Positions 1-11,017 of a stretch of DNA of 64,000 nt are shown in pieces. The stretch spans positions 620,001 to 684,000 of the forward strand of contig NC_135248.1 in the NCBI RefSeq assembly GCF_947623445.1, written 5' to 3'. The notes under the pieces are model-generated. The model saw nothing but the letters and a program-made list of their open reading frames with translations, had not been told where the DNA came from and ran no database searches. The stretch comes from Clavelina lepadiformis. Lineage: Eukaryota; Chordata; Ascidiacea; Aplousobranchia; Clavelinidae. Each line of letters starts with the position of its first letter. The stretch's first letter is position 1. The position numbers were made by a program, and so were the translations under genes.

Positions 1-61
1 TCGTAGAATAATAGATATTACACACATACACGTAGCAACGATAAAATTAACATGGCGTTAG

Positions 62-90
62 CTGATTGGCTGACGTGTATGATATAAAAG
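62..90 (+). promoter_or_regulatory. Candidate core promoter (inverted CCAAT box, CRE-like site, TATA box)
   Basis: An ATTGG (65-69) is followed at once by CTGACGT, then by TATAAAAG at 83-90. The TATA box lies about 385 bases before the first ATG of the TPR frame at 475. The arrangement resembles an RNA polymerase II core promoter, but no transcript evidence exists, so the link to the TPR gene is inferred from order and strand only. Confidence 0.35.
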
Positions 91-474
91 TTTAAGCTTG
101 GTTCAAATCACCCCCTGGATGCTCTGGCCGGCGAGTCTCTGCAAGGGCTTGTCCCTTCAGGACTTGCTAGTACTTCTCTGGGCTCTTGGAAATTCTCTCT
201 TCTCTGAGTTATTTCCCTTGTTCTGCTGAATTGAAGTTATTACTGAATTATTAAGAAAGTGGGATCATGGTGTAAATATTGCTAATTCGATACAACTTAT
301 TCGGACAATATAACAACTAAACTTTATGAAGTTGGTGTTGGTTTAAGAAGCAATATAGAGACAGTAAACGCAACGGAGTCAAAGACAATTAGCGGAGTCA
401 ACAGTCAGACTTGGCCTAGGCCAGTCTAAAACTAACACCACCACCCCAAATCCCATATCGCAATCGACCAATTC

Positions 475-852
475 ATGGAGATTTGTGGATATTATGCTCG
501 TGTCGATCAACATGGTGCGCAGACACAGGAAATTATCAGAGCAGATTGCTTTTATAACATCGGGCTTTGTTTATATGAGCTCGGTGATTATGACGCAGCA
601 ATATATGAAGCGGAGAAAAGTCTCCAACATTATGAACAACACAATGGTCCTGTGGATGACAGATGTAAATGTTATTCGTTGCTAGGTCGGTGTCATCTTG
701 AGAGAGACGAATACGACGAAGCTTTAACATATTTTCAAACTGAACTTGATTTAAGGCTTCAGTTCGTTCCAAGCGGGAAACAAGATTCTGATAAAAAAAT
801 CAAACTCGCCAGAAGCAATATTCAGATTTGCCAAAACTCGTTTACTCAGTGA
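475..852 (+). CDS. Small tetratricopeptide-repeat (TPR) protein or last exon of one
   Basis: The 125-residue frame contains two clear TPR-type helix pairs. The first (about residues 23-52) has the pattern A-x-x-x-x-N-I-G-L-C-L-Y-E-L-G-D-Y-D-A-A-I. The second (about 62-95) has Y-S-L-L-G-R-C-H-L-E-R-D-E-Y-D-E-A-L. TPRs are protein-binding scaffolds, so a partner-binding role is likely, but the specific family is not recognisable. The frame is open upstream of the first ATG only to about 436, after an in-frame stop at 433-435. It may therefore be a complete single-exon gene starting at 475 or a terminal exon with an acceptor near 400. A polyadenylation signal AATAAA lies at 880-885, 28 bases after the stop. 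Most large TPR proteins have more repeats, so this is short for the class. Confidence 0.5.
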   Translation: MEICGYYARVDQHGAQTQEIIRADCFYNIGLCLYELGDYDAAIYEAEKSLQHYEQHNGPVDDRCKCYSLLGRCHLERDEYDEALTYFQTELDLRLQFVPSGKQDSDKKIKLARSNIQICQNSFTQ

Positions 853-1890
853 TATGCGAGAATAATCTGTTGCTGCAGAAATAAATATGAACGTGTATAT
901 ATTACGAAATGATCCATTGTCTAATTTTATCGTCATACTTGCTTGTGATGCAATAACACTATTCAATATTTTACATCGTTTGTTCAAACTCATCTGCGCT
1001 AAACCTAAAAATCGTTCATCAGCGTCAATACATGTTTTGTGATTTCATAATTAAGCTTTTTTAAACATTGTTCTACTGTAAATATTTCTGGCTCTTTCAC
1101 GCATTTCACTTATTTTCTCATTGGTAATGCTAACTGTATTATGACGTCATAACAACAATTATGTTGAATTACTCCAAAAATTATCCGCATTATCAATTTT
1201 TTAAATAGTTGAAACTTGCTATTTACACGCTATGATTCATGATGATGATGATAAAATCTGCTTTGAAACGTCTGTAATTGGTGATAAATATCGATAGATG
1301 GCCAACAACAAAAGTGCTGGTACCTTACTACAATGAACGGATCACAAGTTGAAATCCTATTAAAATCTGCTTGAGAAGAAAGCATTGTATCAGGTCCTAG
1401 CATAGTGGGACATGTTAAATAATGAATTAGCCAATACTCACAATTTCTAGCAAGATGCTGGCACTTACACGTTTTCGCTTCGAATTCAACTTGGAGCAAA
1501 TTCTGTACTTCTCTAATCAGCTCTGGAATTTGCGCGCGATTCTCGAACCTTCATTGCCAGTGTTCGTCCTTCATTCATTTGCCTTGTGTAGTTAAAGTGG
1601 TTGATTGGTAGTTAAGAGAATGTGAAGAATAATGTGGGTGACTTACAATTTATAAAGTGGGGTTGACTTAAATAGTGTCCAGTAAAAGTTTATTGAAAAA
1701 TGCGTTAAATAATTTACCGTGAACTTAACGTTCTACTACCACACGCGAATATTGGCAACCTTCGTTTTATTTTATCAGGTGTAAAGAAGCAGCCAAGAAT
1801 GTTTCAATTCCGTTAATTGCTGGAGCAGTTAAAACCGTTCTGACATCCATGTTTGATTGTAATTACACGGCGGCTATTTCACCGCATTTA
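853..1890. other. Non-coding spacer
   Basis: After the poly(A) signal of the TPR gene this stretch has only short open frames without family motifs or coherent splice sites. A TGACGTCA palindrome lies near 1142. Nothing else is recognisable. Confidence 0.5.
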
Positions 1891-2105
1891 TAGGTCGCGC
1901 AGCCTGTTGTTAAAGATAGGAGGTTAAGTTAGGAGAATGGGAATGCAAAAAGTTGATTTTAGCTATTGAAGATTTTATTGGAGTTAGATTAAGATTAGAA
2001 GGTAGATTTAAGTTACTATGTAATAACATTTAAGTTAGATTAACAAGAAACTGTGAAAAACAGCTGCAAACTAGCGATATATTCCGGTGAAATAATGACA
2101 GCTTT
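1891..2105 (+). repeat. Dispersed repeat family 1, copy 1
   Basis: This block of about 210 bases aligns by eye along its length with 12742-12935. Shared landmarks in order are GGTCGCGCA, GGAGAATGG, AAAAAGTTGATTTTAG, TTTTATTGGAGTTAGATTA, TGTGAAAAACAGCT and GAAATA. Parts also match 7546-7660 (first half) and 32415-32515 (second half). All copies run in the same direction. It has no obvious terminal inverted repeats or coding capacity, so a SINE-like or other non-autonomous origin is possible. Confidence 0.55.
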
Positions 2106-3633
2106 AAAATTATGGTTTATTAAATTATTAAAACTAATTACTCATAACCTTTTTGCTTGTAGATTCCTTTGCGTAGGTGGGCTGATAAATTTGAAGATTT
2201 CTGGACTAATTGTATTTATCAACTGATTTACTGTGGGCGTGTGATCTAATCTTAAGGTGGATTGTCGAGTAACAGCTCGTTTGAAAAGCTGTGTGCAGAA
2301 AACAAAATGATTTGACGTTGCCATGACTAGACTTCATTGTTATTGTTTGAAGTGATTAATATAAACAGCGGCAGCTAACGGACGCAACATGCGCAACATG
2401 CGCAGTACTTTCTCGTGGGTTTGCATATTTGACATTGATTAGTAGGCTACTATATAGATTAACAATAGCTGTTTGTGATATCACAATATAACGGTGGTCG
2501 GTCAATTCAACCCAAGGAGTTGGGTCGTTCTGCATCAAATCGACCTTGAAGCCAACCTAACATTTTGTTATAAATGCAGTGATTTGCGATTTTTTTGTTT
2601 AACCTGTTGTGTGAAAAGAGTGACAGTTTGTCAGTGCATAACAATGCTAACTAATGCTAACTAGATGCATAACAATGCTAACTAGACAGAGTAGTTTCAA
2701 TTGTTGGTAATATAGAGGTGACGTCATGCGGTACAGCGGTGTATTAGTTTTTCTTATCACCATTCATGTTGTTTATATGAACAGGGCGACATGTGCAATG
2801 ACTTTGCGGCCCATCTTGGTGTGGTCCGTGTGCTATTTGTCAGCTCTCACCAGAGATGAACACGCTCGGTTGCCTGAACTGAGTTTTACATCGAGTCTCT
2901 CTTCACGATTGTTGTGGAAACAATTTTCGTGCGAAGTGTGTTATAGTTGTGATGACGTACGTACGTCCGGAATCACGAGATCGTGTTATTTCATTAACTT
3001 ATTCCATTCCTGCCAGAGTCACGTGCCCACTTCACTGTTATTCTTGTGTGTTCTTGTATGAAATTTGTTTGTTTTGCAAAAAATTTGCCTTTGTGTCTGA
3101 ATCGATGTGCATTGTTAAATGACAATAAAAACTATTGAAGACGTCGTCGTTAGTATTTGCATCATGTGACAAGGCGTTCATATTATGCATGGACATCAAA
3201 TCATGCTCAAATAATAATTGTCTTCCTGCAAGACAAAAAAGTTGTAAGTTATATTAGAAGCTAACCATTACATGGAAACAGTTTTTTTAATTGTGCATGT
3301 AACACAATCTCCGTACATCAATGATAAGCCCCTGATTGCAGCCATAGAATCCCTTGATACAATCTTGTCTCAATCGCTCCGTGCATCGGGTCTACTACTT
3401 AGGCTACGTCAGCACCAAATAATTCTCACGTCATGATTTAGGGATAATTACTTCAGTACAAAGTCGCAAAATCAGGCTTTCATCAGCGATGGTCCGAATA
3501 AGCAAATTGTTGATTCAATTTGACCTTCTGCTATAGAAGCCCCAATTACTTTCATTTTTCAAGAATCAATAACTGATGCATGGTTAAATACGTTAATTCC
3601 TTCATCTACAGTCCTTCCATTCTTTATCAACAG
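2106..3633. other. Non-coding spacer with one doubtful ORF
   Basis: A 111-residue frame at 2726-3061 begins with a hydrophobic signal-peptide-like stretch and is followed by AATAAA near 3123. It matches no family known to me and lacks other coding signs, so it is not called as a gene. The rest shows no recognisable structure. Confidence 0.4.
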
Positions 3634-3712
3634 TTGCCACTAAGTAACTCGCGTCCTTCGACCCTGCACTCGGTGCGATAGGTTCCAGGTTCGATTCCCG
3701 GCCATTAGCCAC
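3634..3712 (+). repeat. tRNA-like SINE head (fragment)
   Basis: The stretch carries an internal promoter B-box, GGTTCGATTCCCGG at about 3691-3704, preceded by a weak A-box-like segment (CTAAGTAACTCGCG) at tRNA spacing. Acceptor-stem pairing is absent, and the flank repeats the phrase GCCACT/CATAAGCCACT. This fits a decayed tRNA-derived SINE rather than a working tRNA gene. Confidence 0.35.
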
Positions 3713-3803
3713 TCTAGCCCAATTCACGGCCATAAGCCACTTTAAAAATCATACGTTATAAGCCAGTCGTCACGTGATGAATTAAAATTTCCAATGACAG
3801 TTT

Positions 3804-4062
3804 TCCTATTTTAAGACTTGTCTGGAAAAAGTGCTTTCTCTAGTTTTAGAACTTGTCGTGAAATTGAAGAAAACCCCTAGTTTTCAGATTTGTCAACAAA
3901 TTAGGGAAAATCCCTAGTTTTAAGACTTGTCGAGAAATTAGGGAAAACCCCTAGTTTTCAGATTTGTCAACAAATTAGGGAAAACCCCTAGTTTTCAGAT
4001 TTGTCGAGAAATGAGGGAAAACCCCTGTATTTCAGAATGTTTAGAAATTGGGTACATTCCTT
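3804..4062 (+). repeat. 37-base minisatellite, about six to seven units
   Basis: Successive TAGTTTT starts lie at 3841, 3878, 3915, 3952 and 3989, with a degenerate unit at 4026 and another weaker unit before 3841. The spacing is exactly 37 bases. The unit core is CTAGTTTTCAGATTTGTC followed by a GGGAAAACCC-type segment. Two alternating variants (CAACAAA and GAGAAA) suggest that pairs of units may have expanded together. Confidence 0.85.
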
Positions 4063-5287
4063 TTGTCACGTAATTAATTGGAATTCCCAATGGAAATTTC
4101 GTTATTTTCATAGCCAAGAAATTGCGTACTTTCTCATTTAGTAGTCACCCGACTACATACAAGTATTGTACATGAGAAAGAAAAGAAAGCAGTTGAAAAA
4201 TTCACGTTTACAGAAATGACTGACTTTAATCAACCACTTCTTATGGTGACTGCAATTCTTAGGACAAGCAAACTGGCCTTTGAGCGAAGCGCAACTTCTC
4301 ACACGCCTGGTTCGTCAGCCGTTTTGACTTTCAAACTTAAGAATTTCTCATCTGTTTTCGCTCGGAAGGGAATCAAACCACCATCTCTACCGTCTGTCTT
4401 GGCCGTGCGAAAGTTTAGTTGGATTAGTATTGACTCGGTGCTGACTCGGTGCTGACTCTGATGATTGCATTGACTCGGTGCTGACTCTCGCATTTAACAA
4501 TCGGTGACTCATAAAATCATTTCGGTAAGAAAGTTCACATTCAAAAACTAAAATAAGGGGAAAACATTCGCTTTATAAGTAAGCTTGAAAATCAATGAAA
4601 ATAAGAGACAATTGTACACAACCAGGCCATAGTGCAGCGGAAGCAAAAGAGTTAAAAATACAAAAATGGCAGGTTAAGCATCAACACCCGCCCCCTTTGC
4701 AAACGTCTGATTGAGTAGGAGTTTTCTTAGCAAGCAATTTTCAAGTTTTGGTCTTCGGTTAAAAGAACAGTAAAATGAGTCTTTGTGTTACGTTTTGTTG
4801 TCCTCACTCTTAGAAGTACAGGCACATCTTTTATTTAAAAGCAGTTAAGTCAAGTTTCTGTTCACACAGCTCATTTCAGGAGCTCCAATACCAAACTGTC
4901 AGTCCAACTACTTGTCGGACACACGTCGATAAAAAGACACATGTGCTTAATTAACCACGGAAACGCGCAATCGGCCGCAAGGGAGAAACGCAACAGATAC
5001 CGGGCAAAAACAAGTGTAACATTTGTATTCTCGCCATTGGTTCGCTCTTCATACTTTGGATCACTGTAGCGTCACATCGTCGTTTGTTGGGCGTGTTGAC
5101 GAAAATCTTTCTCGTAATTCGGCTAACACTGAAAAACAAGCAGCTGGTATTAAGGATTTAAGACAAGGTAGACCGGGTAAATGTTGCTACAACTTACCAA
5201 CAAGTGAGACCACTACAATCATGAACAGACCAAGGTCTGAAGCAGGGTTTTAGGAATTAGGCTTTGTCGTTTAACGTGGACAGTACT
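4063..5287. other. Non-coding spacer with a short GACTCGGTGCT repeat
   Basis: Around 4431-4488 the 11-mer GACTCGGTGCT recurs three times, twice in tandem. Open frames on both strands around 4216-4493 and 4951-5253 show no family motif. No gene is supported. Confidence 0.45.
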
Positions 5288-5647
5288 ATTATACGCAGGG
5301 TTGCCATCGGTCTGGACTCAAAAATAAGGACGAACTCGAAACAGAAGAAGAATACTACCTTAAACAGTGCACAACAGGAGAAGGCAATCAATGTTACAAA
5401 AATGAAAAAACGAGATACTATTTGCATGTTCTCAATTTTTGTATCTGTGTGATACAAAATGGTATACAAAAGGTGTCAAAATGCCCAAAATACGAACCTC
5501 TGCCCTAAGTATAAGACAAAACTAAGGACGCAAGTGAAAATAAGGACATTTCTTAGGAAAAAGGACAAAAACATTTTCTAAGACACGGACCTGTAAAATA
5601 AGGACAAATCTTAAAAATAAGGATGGTATGGCAACCCTGATTATACG
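5288..5647. mobile_element. hAT-type MITE with perfect 8-base target duplication
   Basis: The element runs 5296-5639 (344 bases). Its ends are the 12-base inverted repeats CAGGGTTGCCAT and ATGGCAACCCTG. It is flanked by the identical 8-base direct repeats ATTATACG at 5288-5295 and 5640-5647. Terminal CAGGG and 8-base duplications are typical of the hAT superfamily. The inside is rich in AAAATAAGGAC-like phrases and has no transposase frame, so it is non-autonomous. The perfect target duplication suggests a fairly recent insertion. Confidence 0.9.
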
Positions 5648-8561
5648 GTTAAAGTAGTCACGTGATTAATATGAAAATTGGTGATTATATTATATTCGCT
5701 CAGCAAAACTACGGTTTAAAATTAAAAAAAAAACACCAACAGGTTGAATTGTTCGTTGAAACATAAGGAGTGGCGTTATATTGCGCACTTTGGGCTGATA
5801 TGTCGAAAAATGTTAAAGTAACCTTCACATTTAGAGTGATAACTTCTTAGTGCGTTTTTTAATAAAATTGTTGCCACCAATTACACCAGTTGTCGCCATA
5901 TATATTAATTTTTGCCACCAATTGTTAAAGTTTTTTACCAATATCTGAAAGCATAAAGATATATCAGATGCCAAAAAGTGGTTACTGGTATTTTCAAAAG
6001 TTTTTTGCAATTTCCTATTAAAATAGTCATGTGATTTATCTGAAAAAAGTGAATACGTTACTTACAATCAAACTAATAAATTTATACAATAAAATTGTTA
6101 AATATGGTCTTAAAATTGTAGTGGTAATTTTTGTCGAAAAAAATCAACTTCTGGTTAAAAATTCCGAATCGAAAAACATTTTCTGATTTGACCCAAACCC
6201 ATCAAGTTTCAAGAAAATTGAACAAAAACCGCAAAAATATTAAACATAGAAATTTTTTAAAGTTACGGAATTAATCCCCTATGAATATGTATAAAAGAAA
6301 ACTGTGTTCTTGTCTGCATGTTTATGGGAAGTGCGTTTGCTACAAGTAGCTTTGATTACAATTTAAGTAAAGAATTCAGTTTAAACTTGCGAAATTGTAT
6401 GGTCAAATCAGAAATATTGTAATATTTTCATAATTTTACTCTCTCTCCGCATTGAAGGGAATCGTTTACGTTTACTCTTTCACACACCAATAACTCGACT
6501 AACTATTCTCTTGTCTTCTCTTCTCGCGGTCAATGGTTTTCTGAACAGCGGGGGCTCGGCGTAACAAGAAAAACTTCTAGAAAGTATCACTTGTAGAAAT
6601 ACTTAATTTACACTAAATTCACTTTCTTTAGTTTTACAATAATGATGTATACAGGAAGCCAAATGTTTTTGCTACTAACCTGTAAAAATCCGATCAGTTT
6701 ACGACGTATAATTTTCGAGTAATTAACGGTTGAAAATTTGTGTGCAGTGTCGGCCACACATAGTTAAAATAGTAATGTCACGCCCCCAGTTTGCTTAACA
6801 ACGTACTACTACTTTAAAAACAATTCATGTCAGTGGCGGGGGTGTTCCCCGGCCGATTGAAAGTTGGGGATTTCCCGAACTAAGACCAACTATTAAGTCG
6901 TGCTACCTTTGGCACAACGCAATGATTTATTAACGTAATTGTAGCTTGAATTATGTTGTCAGAGCTAATGCGGGTGGATTTATTATGTAAAAAGAGTAAC
7001 AAGCTAGTGCATACTGACGGAGCCGATTTTCATATTTCTTGGTAGATTTAATGTCAACTAAAAGCTTTAGCTAAGTTACCACACGTTGTGACGTCATCAA
7101 AGTACCGGTAATTACAACGTCAATTCGCACCGTACTGGTTTTTAATTCAACGAGCCTAAATGGAAGGTTAGGCTGTGTAATTAAATTGGTCAAGGTAGCC
7201 GCTATCTTTTGAGAACCCGGTAACTTATTAATTTGCTGAAATAAAATACTACTGTGTATGACAAGTATGTTAAACACCATCTGTTGCTTATTATCTGCAT
7301 TTGGCTATCAATCACTTTTATAGCGGCACACATGCTCGAATTTAAAGCTGGCAGTAACGCATTTATTGTGACATCACAAAAAATATCGATCACTGCACGA
7401 CAGAACGTGGCAAGTTTACTGTAAACGATAAATAAAGCGATAAAGTGTTGCTCCAACTAGTGGATTGTTCATTTCAATTTGTTCATATTTTGTGCACTTG
7501 TTTTAACTCTATCCTCCTACGTTAAATGAATAAAGTTACCGTAAGTGGGTCGCATAGACCGGCGTTGAAAATAAGGGATAAGGCTTTAAAAGAAAGGATG
7601 TGTTAAAAATTGATTTTAGTTATTTAGTGTTAAACTAAATCTAACTTAGATAAAACTTACGTTTAAAATCCAGCTGATAAGAGAAGAACTTGAAATGTCT
7701 GCAAATAAAATGAGTTTTAAGTTATAATGGTAATTCTTCGAATAACTTGCGGTTGCTAAAACTTTGCTGTTAAGTGGCGTTCTTAAATTAATAGTTTTAG
7801 CATGTTGCGCAAAAGCGATATAAAACGTTTGTTACATGATGAGGTTGTATCGTTGTTCTGAATAATTTAAAGCTAGGAATTGGACAAATTGCACAAAAAA
7901 ACAAGCACATTCCCGCCGTTTCACTGTTTGAAACCGGGGATTAATCAAAATAGGCGTTAAATCAATCATAGACGTTTACAAGCGTGCCAATGATTAAAGG
8001 ACGTTGCTTTGTTTGTTTATAAAATTTGTCTTTTTTCCGGTTTACATCGAGTTAATCGGGATTGTCTGTTATGATTGTCGCGGGATTCATGTCGAGATGA
8101 TAAAACAATGAATTCGTTTTTTTCACATATTAGACAGGTTTGGGCACATTTGTCCTTTTTCATTTTATGATTACTGTATAATTAAAAGTATCAATGGCGT
8201 TAAGAGATGGATAATAGCATGACAATAAAACAGGTCTTTTCCCTAAGGGGCGTATTGCAACACCCGCGCCTAGATTCGCCACTAATTGATAACAATCTTT
8301 TCTTTGTAAGTCATGAAGTCTGCAAACATCAAGACAAAGGCTTCAGGTTTAAACTCTGGAATCTGTATCATGCAAACCCAGAATTCGGTAAAAACATTCT
8401 TTTTTGCCTTTTAAATGTTGAATAAAAAATTTGATCTCCCTTCATAGAACTACACTTTACAGTATTTTTGAAAAAAAATAAGTCCGTTGTGTTAATAAGA
8501 TGTTTATGCAAAGATTTCTATGTCATACAACAACATTTGTGACGAATATCCGTTTCGCGAA
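5648..8561. other. Long AT-rich non-coding region
   Basis: No open frame here has recognisable motifs. The block at 7546-7660 (starting GGTCGCATAGACC and including AAAATTGATTTTAGTTATTTA) is a partial copy of dispersed repeat family 1. A TGACGTCA palindrome lies near 7089. The far end presumably includes the upstream region of TMEM115. Confidence 0.45.
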
Positions 8562-8891
8562 GGTCCGGTTTGAGATGCAGCAATACAGGTCAGCACTTAA
8601 CACTTGAACAATGTCGCTGTGGACATTGTTTTTTGACTGGGATTGTCAGTAAGTCTGCATTTTACGTCTGAACAGTTACTTAATAAGTTGGTCACATAGA
8701 GTCTACGTGGCCGCTACAGTCATTTCAGTTGGATTAGCCATGGATGTGTGACTGATGAACCTGCACAGCGCGTACTTTGATAGGCTTACAAGTGCCAGTG
8801 ACACATGTTAGCAAAGTGACCATTCTTTTGATGTTTTGCAGCTGTAGAATTAATACTGATGAAGTTTTGACTGGTTTAATCAAGCTTTATT

Positions 8892-10136
8892 ATGGCGAAC
8901 GGTCTTTTTGTGAATGTGAAAATGGCGACTCTGAACTTCGTAAGAGAGACTAGCATCACAGCTAAATTGGGTTGTGTTGTATTGAGCCTGTTTTACACGT
9001 TGTCCTTCTTATTTAATCCCCTTAAACCACTGGGAATAACCCCAGGAAACCTTATACCACCCAATTTCTGGATATGGACAATTTTTACGCATCAGTTTAT
9101 AGAAACTAATTTCATTCTGCTCATTGTAAGCTGCACAATTCTCATAATTTCATCGAGAATATTGGAGCCTGTTTGGGGAATGATTGGATTTCTTGTTTTC
9201 TTTGGAATCACAACTGTTTTATCTGGACTCTTGGCTGGAGCCTTCTATCTTGTATTCTATATGCTCACCTTCAATATAAAGTATTTGTTCGACGTAAGTA
9301 TTTATGGACTGGCTGGATATTTAGCCGGCTTCCTGGTGGCGGTTAAGCAGTGTCGAGGGGACCAGATGCTCGTCGGTTCCATCGGACTTTATTCGAAACA
9401 TCTTCCATTGCTTTATGTCGGGGTTAGCGCCTTGTTAAAACTAATCGGAGTTCTTTCTGGAGGATATCTGTCATTGGTTGTGACCGGGACCTTGGTGTCA
9501 TGGGTTTATTTAAGGTTTTATCAGAGTCACAACCGAGGTCGCGGCGACGGTGCGGAGAGTTTCAGCTTTAAAACATTTTTCCCTCCCCCACTAGATAGAG
9601 CTGTTGGTGTTGTGTCCGACATCACATACAACATTCTGCTTAAGCTGAAGATTTGTCACAAAACATCGTACCGCTATGATGTGGGTGCTCCAAGCAAGAT
9701 CACGATCACGTTGTCTGGAGTTGATGCACTGGATGCAGAACGACGCAGGTTTAACTGTTATTATTTTTGAATTGAATTTACTTGAAATTTAGATAACTGA
9801 AGAGATTGGCGGCCATACGTTATATATTGATGATTTAATAGTTTAATTTGTAAATAACTTTTGGCCAAGTTTTACATGCAACAAGATTTCTATCGAGCGT
9901 AAAATTTTTGCTGTTTTAGAAACAAGGCTATCAAGGCACTGGATGAAAGATTGCAGAAGTCTCAATCTACGGACGGCGACTCGACTGAGTGGCCTGACCT
10001 AGCAGGCGAAGAACAGAAGAAAGCTCCCAATCCAAGATCTGTTGATGATACAGTATCGACATCATCAGCTACATCATCACATTCTGACATCGTCAGGATA
10101 GATCTTGAAACATCAGATGGCAACACTTCCCATTAA
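8892..10136 (+). CDS. TMEM115: TMEM115, Golgi multi-pass membrane protein
   Basis: Two exons, 8892-9748 and 9920-10136, joined in phase with a 171-base intron (donor CAG|GTTTAA, acceptor TTTTAG|A). They give 357 residues; human TMEM115 has 351. Family landmarks are P-P-N-F-W-I-W-T (about residue 55), L-E-P-V-W-G (about 95), S-W-V-Y-L-R-F-Y-Q-S-H-N-R-G-R-G-D (about 208), K-I-C-x-K-T-x-x-R-Y-D-V-G-A-P (about 255) and D-A-E-R-R-R. About five to six hydrophobic segments fill the first 210 residues; the C-terminal tail is polar and Ser/Thr rich. The family is a Golgi protein linked to the COG complex and retrograde transport. A second ATG at 8925 could also serve as start. It lies tail to tail with CYB561D2. 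Confidence 0.93.
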
Positions 10137-11017
10137 CAGACACACGAGACCTTTATTCAGAAACGATGAGATTTGCAGAGACATTGTCTGACACCAGGTT
10201 GTAACTTTGCGTGGTGTCAAGAACCAAACCATTGCTTGCTCCTCAATAGAGCAAATATGTACTAAGCTTAACGCTGTGATCTTCGTGGTTTGTTAAGGAT
10301 ACCCTATTACACTTATCGGATGTTTATGTGGCATATATACATGTAGAGGGAAGCCTTTTCGTTGTTTGTTTGTTCATAGTTTACTAACGCACTTTATCTT
10401 TCTGCTTTTACATTATACAGCCCTTGTATTTGATACGCAGTTTTCGCCAATGCAGTTGCCACGGTAACTACTAAATGATATCCACTTTGTATCCACAACG
10501 ATACATACAAAGAGAAGTTGAAGTTGGGTCAAAATTTGATTTCGACCAAAAGTTTTACTATAGCCCTATTTAAAATGTGCTGTGTTAATAAACTATTTAT
10601 CTGATCAATGCATAATGATTTGAATGTCACAAATAATCGATTCTTTGCCATTTTAAGGTCGGTGAAAATAAAGTTGTTTTGTCATCTCTGAGTGAAATGC
10701 CATTGATATCATCAGCCCACTATACCAGATTATTAGCTTTACTACAACACTTACTACAGATCACAGCAAACATCTTTAAAACCTCGCCCATATAACTATT
10801 CTCTTAGCACCTGCATATAAAGAATGGACACTACAAGATAGCAACAAGCTAGAAATGCAAAAAATAAAGACCAAATTTGTGAAAAATGCAATATTTATCA
10901 AAGCATAATATAATGGCTCTAAAATACCCGCTTCATTTGGAGCATAGTTGACGATATAAAGGCTTGTTTATTGACACAGGTTTTATGTCTACGAGCTGGT
11001 TTATTTCTTGAGACTCG
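10137..11017. other. Shared 3' region of convergent TMEM115 and CYB561D2
   Basis: This 881-base interval lies between two stop codons facing each other. It must hold both 3' untranslated regions; AATAAA-type motifs occur near 10588 and 10665 on the plus strand. No further gene is visible. Confidence 0.6.

Noticed and set aside
2726-3061. Possible secreted 111-residue protein
   Set aside because: A signal-like start and a later AATAAA are suggestive, but there are no family motifs or splice support, and such frames are expected by chance.
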